From Streptomyces luteolifulvus (GTDB taxonomy: Bacteria; Actinomycetota; Actinomycetes; Streptomycetales; Streptomycetaceae): a stretch of 64,000 nucleotides of DNA. How positions within the stretch are numbered: the stretch's first letter is position 1; each line of letters starts with the position of its first letter. Below the pieces are notes generated by a model. The model was not told where the DNA came from, ran no database searches, and saw only the letters and a list, made by a program, of their open reading frames with translations. The DNA is taken from contig NZ_VZRB01000003.1 of NCBI RefSeq assembly GCF_008806595.1, positions 124,001 to 188,000 of the forward strand, written 5' to 3'. Below are positions 35,344 through 42,469 of this stretch, piece after piece. The translations under genes and the position numbers were made by a program.

Positions 35344-35735
35344 ATGGCGTCCTCCGCGGGGAGGGTGACCGTCACGGTTCCGGTCACATGTCTGCCGATG
35401 CCGTTCACGCCGACGACCCGTACCGTCGCCGTACGGCCGTTGATCTCCTCGACCGTGCCGGTCAACACCATCGTGTCGCCGGGGTAGTTGGGCGCACCGA
35501 GGCGTATGGTCACTTTGTGCAGGACCGCGCCGGGGCCGAAGTGGTCGGTGATGTACCGGCCGACCAGGCCGTTCGTCGTCAGGATGTTCATGAAGACGTC
35601 GGGGGAGCCCTTCTGCCGCGCCAGCTCCGCGTCGTGGTGGACGTCCTGGTAGTCGCGTGAGGCGAGGGCCCCGGCGACGATCAGCGTGCGGGTGACCGGG
35701 ATCTCCAGCGGGGGGAGTTCGTCGCCGGGGTTCAT
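35340..35735 (-). CDS. MaoC-like hydratase subunit (ChsH1-like)
   Basis: A 131-residue single hot-dog protein from ATG 35735. It keeps the MaoC hydratase pattern: ASRDYQDVHHDAELARQKGS, with Asp and His of the hydratase motif, and VFMNILTTNGLVGRYITDHF. In the igr cluster ChsH1 pairs with the MaoC half of ChsH2 to hydrate 3-oxo-pregnadiene-20-carboxyl-CoA. It is coupled by overlaps to both neighbours, so the three proteins are probably made in equal amounts. Confidence 0.8.
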   Translation of the reverse strand: MNPGDELPPLEIPVTRTLIVAGALASRDYQDVHHDAELARQKGSPDVFMNILTTNGLVGRYITDHFGPGAVLHKVTIRLGAPNYPGDTMVLTGTVEEINGRTATVRVVGVNGIGRHVTGTVTVTLPAEDAI

Positions 35736-36685
35736 ACGGCGGCCTCCCGGGGGCGGAAGACGGGGAGCACCAACTCCGCGTCACAGTCCTGGAATTCGAG
35801 CCGTACGGGCATCCCGATCCGCACCTTGTCGTACGGCACCCCGATGATGTTGCTGATCATCCGTACGCCTTCGGCGAGTTCGACCAGGGCGACCGCGTAG
35901 GGGGGGTCGAAGGCCGGAAAGGGCGGGTGGTGCATGACGACGTACGAGTAGACGGTCCCGTCGCCGCTCGCCTCGACGGTGTCCCAGTCCAGGGAGCCGC
36001 AGCCGTTGCAGCCGGGCAGCCACGGGTGGCGCGGGGTGCCGCAGCCGGTGCAGCGCTGGATGAGCAGGCGGTGCTGGCGTACGCCCTCCCAGAAACCGGC
36101 GTTGTCGCGGTTGACGACGGGGCGGGGGCGGCGGGGTGTCTGCTGGTTCGGCTGGTTCGGCTGGTTCCTCTGGTTCCTCTGGTTCCGCTGGTTCTTCTGG
36201 TTCCGCGCCGCGGGGGCGTACTTGAGGATGCGGAAGCGGTGTGTGCCGACGAGGTCGCGGCCCACGCGGACGTCCATGCGGGTCGTGACGAAGTACCCCG
36301 TGCCGAGCTTCGTCGTCTTGCGCTCCGAGACCGACTCGATCACCGCGTCGAAGGTGACCTCGTCCCCCGGCCGCAGCGGAAGCAGATACTCCTGCTCGCA
36401 GTCCGTGGCGACGACCGAGGCGCAGCCCGCCTCGTCGAGCAGGCCGAGCAGTTCGTCGTACGCCCCCGAGCGCCCCGTGTGCCCGGAGAGGCCGCCCATG
36501 GTCCACACCTGGAGCATGGTGGGCGGGGCGATGGCGTCCGGGCCCGTGTAGGCAGGGTCGTTGTCGCCCATGGCCTCGCACCAGTGGCGGATCATGGGCG
36601 CGTTGACGGGGTCCTTGCCCCGGCCGGCGACCGCGGCCGGCCGCCCTTCGAAGGCCTTCAGCCGCACGGCCAGCTCGTCGTTCAC
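35732..36685 (-). CDS. MaoC-DUF35 fusion (ChsH2-like)
   Basis: A 317-residue protein; GTG 36685 has a GGAGG a few bases upstream. Residues 1-160 are a MaoC-like hot-dog domain (WCEAMGDNDPAYTGPDAIAP, LRPGDEVTFDAVIESVSERK). Residues 163-185 are a linker of NQR/NQP triplets. The C-terminal part is DUF35: a zinc ribbon CTGCGTPRHPWLPGCNGCGS and an OB fold (VYSYVVMHHPPFPAFDPPYA). This two-domain layout is that of ChsH2, whose first half is the hydratase and second half activates Ltp2. It is the first gene of the operon. Confidence 0.82.
   Translation of the reverse strand: MNDELAVRLKAFEGRPAAVAGRGKDPVNAPMIRHWCEAMGDNDPAYTGPDAIAPPTMLQVWTMGGLSGHTGRSGAYDELLGLLDEAGCASVVATDCEQEYLLPLRPGDEVTFDAVIESVSERKTTKLGTGYFVTTRMDVRVGRDLVGTHRFRILKYAPAARNQKNQRNQRNQRNQPNQPNQQTPRRPRPVVNRDNAGFWEGVRQHRLLIQRCTGCGTPRHPWLPGCNGCGSLDWDTVEASGDGTVYSYVVMHHPPFPAFDPPYAVALVELAEGVRMISNIIGVPYDKVRIGMPVRLEFQDCDAELVLPVFRPREAAV
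36143..36205. repeat. 9-bp tandem repeat encoding the ChsH2-like linker
   Basis: Seven direct copies of CTGGTTCNN (36143-36205) encode the NQR/NQP linker. Such arrays change length by slippage in steps of three residues without breaking the frame. Confidence 0.8.
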
Positions 36686-36716
36686 GGTCCTGCCTCCGCC
36701 CTTCCCTCGCAAGGTT

Positions 36717-36733
36717 TCTGACTGTCCGTCAGA
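36717..36733. promoter_or_regulatory. Inverted-repeat operator before the ChsH2-like gene
   Basis: TCTGAC-tgtcc-GTCAGA is an exact inverted repeat 32 bases upstream of the GTG at 36685. It sits where the promoter should be. TetR-family repressors are plausible binders. It is unlike the KstR and KstR2 sites I know from mycobacteria. Confidence 0.6.
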
Positions 36734-36777
36734 TACAGTCCACTGTCAAGACGACTTGGGTCCGGCGAGCCCGCACA

Positions 36778-36815
36778 CGTCTGCGCGGCGGCACCGGAGT
36801 GCCGCCGCGCAGACG
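36778..36815 (-). terminator. Strong hairpin terminator
   Basis: A perfect 17-bp stem (36778-36794 with 36799-36815) and a four-base loop, 56 bases beyond the stop of the small secreted-protein gene on the minus strand. Confidence 0.8.
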
Positions 36816-36870
36816 CACCGCATCTTGCAGAGCACACCCTTGGGCACAGAGAGCCGACCGGCCCCTCAGA

Positions 36871-37182
36871 TCACCACCACAGCGGAGCGAAGGTGACCGC
36901 TGTGTTCTGGTTCCCCTGATTGATCACCGTGAACGGGGAGCCCTTGACCTGGGCGGTATTGCTCTGGTTCGAGGCGCCGGAGCCGTTCGCCTGCTGCTGT
37001 GTGGTGGCCGAGTTGCCGTAGTTGTCGAAGATGACCCCGCTGAGGGTCGCCACGCCCGCGTTCGATCCGTCGTCCGCGAGCGCGATGCCGTTGTCCGCCG
37101 CCGCGACCCCGCCGAACAGCGCGGCGGCGAGCGGGAGGGCGGAGACGGCGACGATGACGCGGGCGGTACGGATGCTTGCCAT
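36871..37182 (-). CDS. Small secreted Asn/Gln/Gly-rich protein, curlin-like repeats
   Basis: A 103-residue protein from ATG 37182 (GGAGG upstream). Residues 1-29 are a signal peptide ending AAA. The mature part is about 74 residues, rich in Asn, Gln, Ser, Thr and Ala, with no Cys. SNQSNTAQVKGSPFTVINQG with NQNTAVTF resembles the Gln-x-Gly-x2-Asn-x-Ala spacing of curlin repeats. It ends in APLWW. It is not a chaplin or rodlin by sequence. A surface or amyloid role is possible but not proven. Confidence 0.7.
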   Translation of the reverse strand: MASIRTARVIVAVSALPLAAALFGGVAAADNGIALADDGSNAGVATLSGVIFDNYGNSATTQQQANGSGASNQSNTAQVKGSPFTVINQGNQNTAVTFAPLWW

Positions 37183-37409
37183 GTTGTTCCTCCAGAAACG
37201 TGAAGTACGGCTTCCACCAGGGCAGTTGACCCATCGCCCCGGCACTGTGCACGACGTCGCGAGACCAGAGTTGCCCACCAGATCACCGGCGAACCGCACC
37301 AGACGACATGATTCGCCCTCAAGCGTGAGGACCGGTCGATAAACCCCCAAAACCATTTCCGGCCCATCCCTCCACCACGGCGAGTCGGAGCCGCCGCCCC
37401 TTCCCTTTC

Positions 37410-37425
37410 TCGAACATGTGTACGA
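37410..37425 (+). promoter_or_regulatory. LexA (SOS) box-like site
   Basis: TCGAAC-atgt-GTACGA matches the actinobacterial LexA box TCGAAC-N4-GTTCGA with one mismatch. It ends ten bases before the ATG of a prim-pol gene, where LexA would block initiation. Confidence 0.55.
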
Positions 37426-37435
37426 ACATAGAGGC

Positions 37436-38302
37436 ATGGCCACCACCGACCGGCAGGCCACGACGCTGGCCCTCGCACACGCCCTGTCCGCCGCCGAACG
37501 CGGCCTGGCCGTCATCCCCCTGTCCCGGACGAAGCTCCCGGCCCTGCGCTCCCCGCACCGCGACATCCCCGACCCCGCGCCCTGCCACGGCGAGTGCGGC
37601 CGCTTCGGCCACGGGATCTACGACGCCTCCACCGACCCGGCACGCATCCGCGAACTGTTCGCCGCAGCCCCCTGGTCAACCGGCTACGGCATCGCCTGCG
37701 GTCTGCCCCCGCACCATCTGATCGGCGTCGACCTGGACACCAAATCGGGCACGGACTCCTCGGCCGCCCTGCGCGAACTGGCCCTGCGCCATCTGTTCAC
37801 GATCCCCGACACGGTGGTCGTCCTGACCCCCAGCGGCGGCCGCCACCTCTGGCTGAGCGGCCCCGCGGAGGTCGTCGTCCCCAACTCGGCCGGACGGCTC
37901 GCCCCCGGCATCGACATCCGGGGCGCCGGCGGCTACCTCGTCGGCCCCGGCTCCCGCACGGACCACGGCGTGTACACCACTGCCCCCGGCACCGCCCACC
38001 TCGCGCCCGCGTCCTGCCCGCCCGCCCTGCTGCGCCTGCTGCTCCCCCCGCCCCGCACCCACCACCCCACTCCGCCGTCCATCGGCGGACACGGCCAGGG
38101 TCTGGTCCAGTTCGTCCTCGCCGCGCACGAGGGCCAGCGCAACACCCGTCTGTTCTGGGCGGCTTGCCGTGCCTACGAGGACGGCATCGGACCCGCCCTC
38201 GTCGACCCGCTCGTCGACGCGGCCCTCAACACCGGTCTGTCCGAACGCGAGGCCCGCACGACGATCGCGTCGGCGGCACGGATGACGGGACACCGGCCGT
38301 GA
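37436..38302 (+). CDS. Bifunctional DNA primase/polymerase (prim-pol) domain protein
   Basis: A 288-residue protein. I use ATG 37436; GTG 37418 is in frame but lies inside the LexA-like box. The core is LSAAERGLAVIPLSRTKLPA, GIACGLPPHHLIGVDLDTKS (acidic metal site), VVLTPSGGRHLWLSGP and PGIDIRGAGGYLVGPGSRTD, the prim-pol AEP fold. The C-terminal 80 residues look like a PriCT-type helical part. It is a stand-alone chromosomal protein without a helicase domain. The SOS-like box suggests a role in damage tolerance; this is inference. Confidence 0.82.
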   Translation: MATTDRQATTLALAHALSAAERGLAVIPLSRTKLPALRSPHRDIPDPAPCHGECGRFGHGIYDASTDPARIRELFAAAPWSTGYGIACGLPPHHLIGVDLDTKSGTDSSAALRELALRHLFTIPDTVVVLTPSGGRHLWLSGPAEVVVPNSAGRLAPGIDIRGAGGYLVGPGSRTDHGVYTTAPGTAHLAPASCPPALLRLLLPPPRTHHPTPPSIGGHGQGLVQFVLAAHEGQRNTRLFWAACRAYEDGIGPALVDPLVDAALNTGLSEREARTTIASAARMTGHRP

Positions 38303-38344
38303 GACCCGCGGGGGCAGTGCAGATCGAGGGAGCGAGGGAGCGTT

Positions 38345-38839
38345 ATGGAGCGGCGGCGTCCCAGAGTGCGGACCATGTCGCTGACCCGTGTCGTCCTCGC
38401 CACCGGCCGTTCCCTCGACCTCACCGAGCTGCAGCTCTCCGCGACATACGGCGGCATGCTGGAGGGCTACCCCTGCAAGCCGATCAACGACATCCGGATC
38501 AAAGGCCTGTTGCGAGCGTGCGAGCGCGCCTTCCCCACCGCCCCGGTCCACCTGGTCCCGCCCCCGCGCGAACACCCGGACCAGTTCGCCGGCGGGTTCG
38601 GCCCGGTGGAGGTGCTGCCGCCGGTGGCCTGCGTCGGCACGTTCCACTCCACGCCACTGGACCCCGCCCACGACCCGGTCCTGTACCGCTCGTCCCTCAC
38701 AGTCGTCTGGTTCCAGCCAGCCCCACAGGTGCCGTCGGACTGCGACGCGGAGAACGACCTGCGGGAGATCGCATGGGAGGAGCTGGCGCGGGACCACGAG
38801 CTCCAGAAGGGGCCCCCGGGATGGAGGAACCCCTTCTGA
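38345..38839 (+). CDS. Hypothetical protein
   Basis: A 164-residue soluble protein from ATG 38345 (GGGAG upstream; ATG 38375 also possible). Features are GGMLEGYPCKPINDIRIKGL, a Pro-rich stretch and LYRSSLTVVWFQPAPQVPSD. It ends in an acidic helix. No domain recognised. It follows the prim-pol gene by 42 bases on the same strand and might be co-transcribed. Confidence 0.6.
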   Translation: MERRRPRVRTMSLTRVVLATGRSLDLTELQLSATYGGMLEGYPCKPINDIRIKGLLRACERAFPTAPVHLVPPPREHPDQFAGGFGPVEVLPPVACVGTFHSTPLDPAHDPVLYRSSLTVVWFQPAPQVPSDCDAENDLREIAWEELARDHELQKGPPGWRNPF

Positions 38840-38854
38840 ACTGCGAGGATGCCG

Positions 38855-39595
38855 TTAGCTCACGGTGATCCGGTAGCGCACGCTCACGTCCGTGCCGGGT
38901 GCCGTTCCGTGGAAGGTCAGTACGTGCGAACCCCGGCGCAGGGGCTTGAGCAGCACCCAGTACCCGTCGCTGACCGCGTCGTACAGTCCGGAGGGCGCTC
39001 CGAAGAGGTTGTCCTCCGGCAGCGTGAGGGGGAACGGCGGTGGCGGCGACGCGGCGCGGAAGGCGCGGCTGAGCCGGAGACGCTTGCCGTCCAGGGTGGC
39101 CTCGTACGTCGCCTGGTCCAGGTCGATGGCCGCGCGGAGCTCCTCCCGCAGTTCCTCGTACGTGAACTCACCGGGCGGTTCGGCGGCGAAGCCGTTGATG
39201 ATCGGGAAGAACACCGCCCTGCCCGAGGGGATGGTGCAGGCACGGTCGGCGGTGCCGGAGCCGAAGGTGCCCGCCAGGAACCAGACCGGACCCGACTGAC
39301 CCACCGCGCAGTCCTCCCCCGTGGGGTCGGTGAGCGGATTCACGGGGGTCGGGATCCCGAGGGCCCAGCGCGTCCACTCCGCTCCCCACTGGCCTTACGC
39401 CCTGCCCGCATATCTGGCCCAGGGCGGAACGACACGGTCCCATGAGGTGCCGTCGCCGGCCTTCACGGTCTGTGCGGGGGCCGGGGTGGCCGATGCGGAG
39501 GTCGGAATCAGCAGCACGAGCAGCGCGGACAGCAGCGCGAAGACAGCTCGGTGTGTTCTCACAGAGCACACCCGTTGCGACGTGAGAGTGCTCAT
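38855..39595 (-). pseudogene. Secreted protein gene broken by in-frame TAA
   Basis: From ATG 39595 the frame gives a good signal peptide (residues about 18-38, VFALLSALLVLLIPTSASAT) and 28 mature residues, then TAA at 39397-39395. The same frame continues for about 180 residues without another stop (WALGIPTP, DCAVGQSGPVWFLAGTFG, RACTIPSGRAVFFPIINGFA, GYWVLLKPLRRGSHVLTFHG) to the TGA at 38855. The two halves are clearly one gene. Either a nonsense mutation or a sequencing error is the cause. The body resembles conserved Streptomyces secreted proteins of unknown function. Confidence 0.75.
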
Positions 39596-39766
39596 CAAGG
39601 CCCTTCGTGTTCCGTTCGGCCGCGCCGGCTCAGCCGTTGCGTGGCGGCGCGTCCACGCGACAACCGATGCCCCCGCACGCCGGGGCCCCGTCGCAACTGC
39701 CCCACAGGTCCACCGAACGGCCGGAGCCAATGACCGGTGTGGCCCATCGGCCGACGGACATTGCGA

Positions 39767-39798
39767 AAGGGGCGCCACTGCGGAGAGTGGCACCCCTT
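39767..39798. terminator. Hairpin next to the tRNA-Ser fragment
   Basis: A 13-base arm (39767-39779) pairs with 39786-39798 with one mismatch. It is similar to the hairpin at 41109-41146 and is probably the original terminator of tRNA-Ser(TGA). Confidence 0.55.
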
Positions 39799-39808
39799 CT
39801 GCGTACAA

Positions 39809-39856
39809 GCGGTGGGTGTGGGATTTGAACCCACGGTGACATCGCTGCCACGACGG
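39809..39856 (-). repeat. 3' fragment of tRNA-Ser(TGA), attachment-site repeat
   Basis: These 48 bases are identical to 41169-41216. They hold the 3' half of the tRNA from the anticodon stem side to the discriminator base. The sequence departs right after GACGG. It is the displaced original tRNA end left by integration. Confidence 0.88.
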
Positions 39857-39910
39857 GTTGGCCGATGTGCCAGGTCCGCGACAGGACGACCTCGACGGGA
39901 AGGAAGGGGG

Positions 39911-40009
39911 TTGGATCGACGCCTATATCACCACGCCGGACCGCGTTCCGTCCGAGCTGGACGCGCGCCAGCTGCGGCGGGCCCGTCGCCGGGCGCTGAC
40001 CGCGTGAGT
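39911..40009 (+). pseudogene. 3' scrap of an element gene
   Basis: The frame GWIDAYITTPDRVPSELDAR then QLRRARRRALTA to a TGA at about 40009 reads like a protein end with no start inside the island. Gene identity unknown. Confidence 0.35.
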
Positions 40010-40051
40010 GGAGCTGACCCGCCAGTCCGCCACGACCCTGGAGGTCGGGGC

Positions 40052-40216
40052 ATGAGCGGGCGGCTGACGCTGGCCGGCCTGTCCGTCCCGATGCGAGCGC
40101 TGCGTGTGCTGGCCGCCGAATACGGCAGCGGCACTGGACATACGCCCGGATCAGGTGGAGTTCGGCGAGCAGGCTGGTGACACGTGGACGTTGAAAGCGT
40201 CCGCCTCGTATGCCGG
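40052..40216 (+). pseudogene. Frameshifted hypothetical element gene
   Basis: ATG 40052 with GGAGG upstream gives MSGRLTLAGLSVPMRALRVL then AAEYG, but the frame soon ends at 40180. A second frame carries the matching end (LDIRPDQVEFGEQAGDTWTL, KASASYAGAEI). A small indel near 40,130 splits the gene, and its end is fused to the integrase remnant by a deletion. Confidence 0.5.
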
Positions 40217-40449
40217 TGCTGAAATCCGGCAATCTCGCCGCGGTGCCGTACTCACTCCGGCACGCGGGAGTATCGCTCTGGATCAAGTCGGGGGTGGACC
40301 CTGCGGAGGTCGCTGCACATGCCGGCCACAGCATCGCCGTGCTGTACCGCTTCTACGCAAAGATCCTGAAGGGTGGCCAGCAGCACTCCAACAGCCTGAT
40401 TGCCCGCGCGCTCGACGCGGGGGGCAACCCTGAAGCTCCGCCATCTTGA
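40210..40449 (+). pseudogene. C-terminal remnant of a tyrosine integrase
   Basis: About 77 residues remain. PYSLRHAGVSLWIKSGVDPA is the integrase Arg box (with Tyr at the usual His position). EVAAHAGHSIAVLYRFYAKI holds the second His and the catalytic Tyr. The N-terminal 300 or more residues, with the first Arg, are missing. It points toward the tRNA like the intact integrase at 24,539. Confidence 0.8.
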
Positions 40450-40605
40450 AGTGGCTGGTGAGCGCGGGGTGGCGTGACCTTGGTGCTCGTGCTGGTCGTA
40501 GGCGGCAGTCCGTGTTGTAGATCGTCCGGCGGGGTGGTTTTGCCGATGAGTTCACCGTCCTCGAACGGTCTACCCAGCGACACGACCGTTCTCGACAGGA
40601 GTGCC

Positions 40606-40974
40606 ATGTCCACCATCCAGCCAGTGATCTTGACCGCCGACCACGACGTCCTGCTCGGCTTCTATACGAATTTGTTCGGCGCCAAGGAGATCTTCCGGGT
40701 ACCGGCGGAAGGCCCGGCCTTCTACCTCGGCTTGCGCATCGGCGACACCGACCTCGGGCTGGTGGCCAAGGCGAACCCGGGGACTGGGGCGGCGCCGCGG
40801 ATCCTGCTCAGCATCGGTGTCGACGACGTCGACGAGACGCTAGGCCGGGTGGCGGCGCTGGGCGGCTCGGTCCGCAGCGGCCCCAACGACATGCCGTGGG
40901 GACAGCGCGTCGCCCACATCCAGGACCCCGACGGCAACCCGGTGAACCTCACTCAGCCGAGCCCGGCCCGGTGA
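40606..40974 (+). CDS. VOC-family (glyoxalase/bleomycin resistance fold) protein
   Basis: A 122-residue protein from ATG 40606 with AGGAG upstream. It has two beta-alpha-beta-beta-beta halves: VILTADHDVLLGFYTNLFGA with FYLGLRIGDTDLGL, and ILLSIGVDDVDETLGRVAAL with VAHIQDPDGNPVNLTQP. These are typical of VOC proteins, which act as metal-dependent lyases, dioxygenases or drug-binding resistance proteins. It is intact and is the only complete gene in the relic island, probably former cargo. Substrate unknown. Confidence 0.85.
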   Translation: MSTIQPVILTADHDVLLGFYTNLFGAKEIFRVPAEGPAFYLGLRIGDTDLGLVAKANPGTGAAPRILLSIGVDDVDETLGRVAALGGSVRSGPNDMPWGQRVAHIQDPDGNPVNLTQPSPAR

Positions 40975-41108
40975 CACTGTTCCGGGGGGCATGTGCTGAT
41001 CGTGGGCTACCTGCGGTAGAGAACCTTCCCTGATCCTGGCCCACAGATGGCCCATACGCACTGGTCAAAGCTGGGATACCGGCGAGCCAGGGTGAGACAA
41101 GGTACACG

Positions 41109-41146
41109 CAGAAGGGGTGCCGTTCCGGAGAATGGCACCCCTTCTG
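41109..41146. terminator. Hairpin downstream of tRNA-Ser(TGA)
   Basis: A 16-base arm (41109-41124) pairs with 41131-41146 with one G-T pair. It can terminate the tRNA transcript and the VOC transcript. Confidence 0.65.
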
Positions 41147-41169
41147 ACCTGCAACGTCTATGACCTGCG

Positions 41170-41256
41170 CGGTGGGTGTGGGATTTGAACCCACGGTGAC
41201 ATCGCTGCCACGACGGTTTTCAAGACCGTTCCCTTAGGCCGCTCGGGCAACCCACC
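41170..41256 (-). tRNA. tRNA-Ser(TGA)
   Basis: On the minus strand GGTGGGT (41256-41250) pairs with ACCCACC (41177-41171). The anticodon loop CTTGAAA gives TGA. GGTTCAAATCC is the T arm, and the long variable arm fits serine. The discriminator is G; CCA is not encoded. The 3' half comes from the relic island. Confidence 0.95.
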
Positions 41257-41380
41257 TGGGCCCCGACCACCTGGGGTGGGGCGGGTACAGCGTACCGGGC
41301 GGGGGCGGGATCATGGGGCGCCGGTCCGTGGCCGTCCCGTGGCTGGCCCATGAGTCCCGGAGAGGCAGGAATCCTGGGCC

Positions 41381-41862
41381 ATGCGGATCGTCGGCCGGCT
41401 GGCCGTCGACGCTCTGGTTTCGATGCTGCAGCGCGCCGCGCCCCAGCACGGCGTGCGCCACGGCACGCACCCGGACAAGGCCGTACCGGCGCAGCCCTTC
41501 CTCATTGAGTTCATCCGTGCCACCGCGGAGAGCCTCGACGACTCCGATCCCCTGGACGGCTATGTGGTCGAGGGCGACATCGTCACGCCGGCCGCGGCCA
41601 CCGCTGCCGCTGGTCTCGGGATGCCACTGAGCTGCGTCTTCCTTGGAACGCGGAGCTGACCACCGAACACTTGAGGGCCGCCCCGGACTGGCTCGACGGA
41701 GCCGATGAAACCACCTATCGGGAGATCGCCGCGTGGGTCGGAGAACAAAGCACTGCCCTGCGTGAAGCCTGTGCGGCCGGCGGGCACGTCTACGTCGAGT
41801 TGGGGGCGGGCTACGCCCAGGGCCTTGAGAGGGCCTACTCGACACTGGTGGAGAAGCGCTGA
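41381..41862 (+). pseudogene. Truncated, frameshifted P-loop kinase-like gene
   Basis: The first frame (41381-41659) reads AESLDDSDPLDGYVVEGDIV and ends PLSCVFLGTRS. One base back, another frame continues ELTTEHLRAAPDWLDGADET, then YREIAAWVGEQSTALREACA to a TGA at 41862. The join is a -1 frameshift near 41,656. This resembles the C-terminal two thirds of small AAA/P-loop kinases. No Walker A sequence is seen between it and the tRNA, so the N-terminus is also lost. Confidence 0.6.
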
Positions 41863-41956
41863 CCGCCCCCTACCAGGCGGCACAGCGAATCAGGCCATGT
41901 GCGCCAAGTAGTCGCCCTGTCTGCACACTTGGTCGCCTTGCTCTGCATCCATGACA

Positions 41957-41989
41957 GCTGCCCACGTCGGACCAACCGGCGTGGGCAGC
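41957..41989. terminator. Hairpin after kinase relic
   Basis: A perfect 10-bp stem GCTGCCCACG (41957-41966) with 41980-41989. Confidence 0.55.
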
Positions 41990-42469
41990 CGTCACTGCGC
42001 TCTGTCAGCTGTGAGCGTCGGGATTCCCTGAGGGCGTGGACACGGCTGATCGTGGCGGTGAACCACAGCAAAGCCGAGCTGACCGCAGTCTGGATCTCAA
42101 CCTGTGCTGCTTCTGCTGCTGTTATGTATACGGCGGCTCCCAAGACCACACCGGATACGTTCAACTCGGGCTCCGGCAAGGGGTTCACGGCAGTGCAGCA
42201 TTGGCCGTATGGCTCGCCTGCCGTACGCCAGCACTCCAACTCAGGCTTCTTTCCTACCGCCTACAGGTCGCCAGGCGCTTCAGGTGGGCTTGTGCCTCGG
42301 CGAGATCGACCATGCGGATGGCTATCAGCACGTTTCGGTTCTCCTCCGCACGTCTGTTTCTTCGTACGCCCGGAGTCGTAGCAAGACCGCCCTGCAGAGG
42401 GATTCGCCCGTCTGCCCTGACACGAAATGGTCGTGCCGTCCTGGAAGTTGATCGAAAGGAACGGCCATC
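41990..42469. other. Gene-free stretch of lower GC
   Basis: About 480 bases with open frames in several phases but no codon bias, ribosome site or recognisable domain. GC is visibly lower than in the neighbours. It may be decayed DNA linked to the tRNA-side rearrangements. The promoter of the peptidase gene should lie in its last part. Confidence 0.45.

Larger units (their letters stand above)
39809..41216. mobile_element. Relic genomic island at tRNA-Ser(TGA)
   Basis: A 48-bp exact direct repeat (39809-39856 and 41169-41216) marks both ends; the right copy is the 3' part of an intact tRNA-Ser. Inside are an integrase remnant, scraps of two other element genes and one intact VOC gene. The island has lost its integrase core and cannot move on its own. 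Confidence 0.8.

Noticed and set aside
36871..37182. Chaplin or rodlin identity for the small secreted protein
   Set aside because: It lacks the chaplin cysteine pair and core hydrophobic pattern, and does not resemble rodlin sequences.
41899..42381. Open frame of 160 codons after the kinase relic
   Set aside because: No ribosome site, no domain and poor codon bias; other frames of similar length overlap it.
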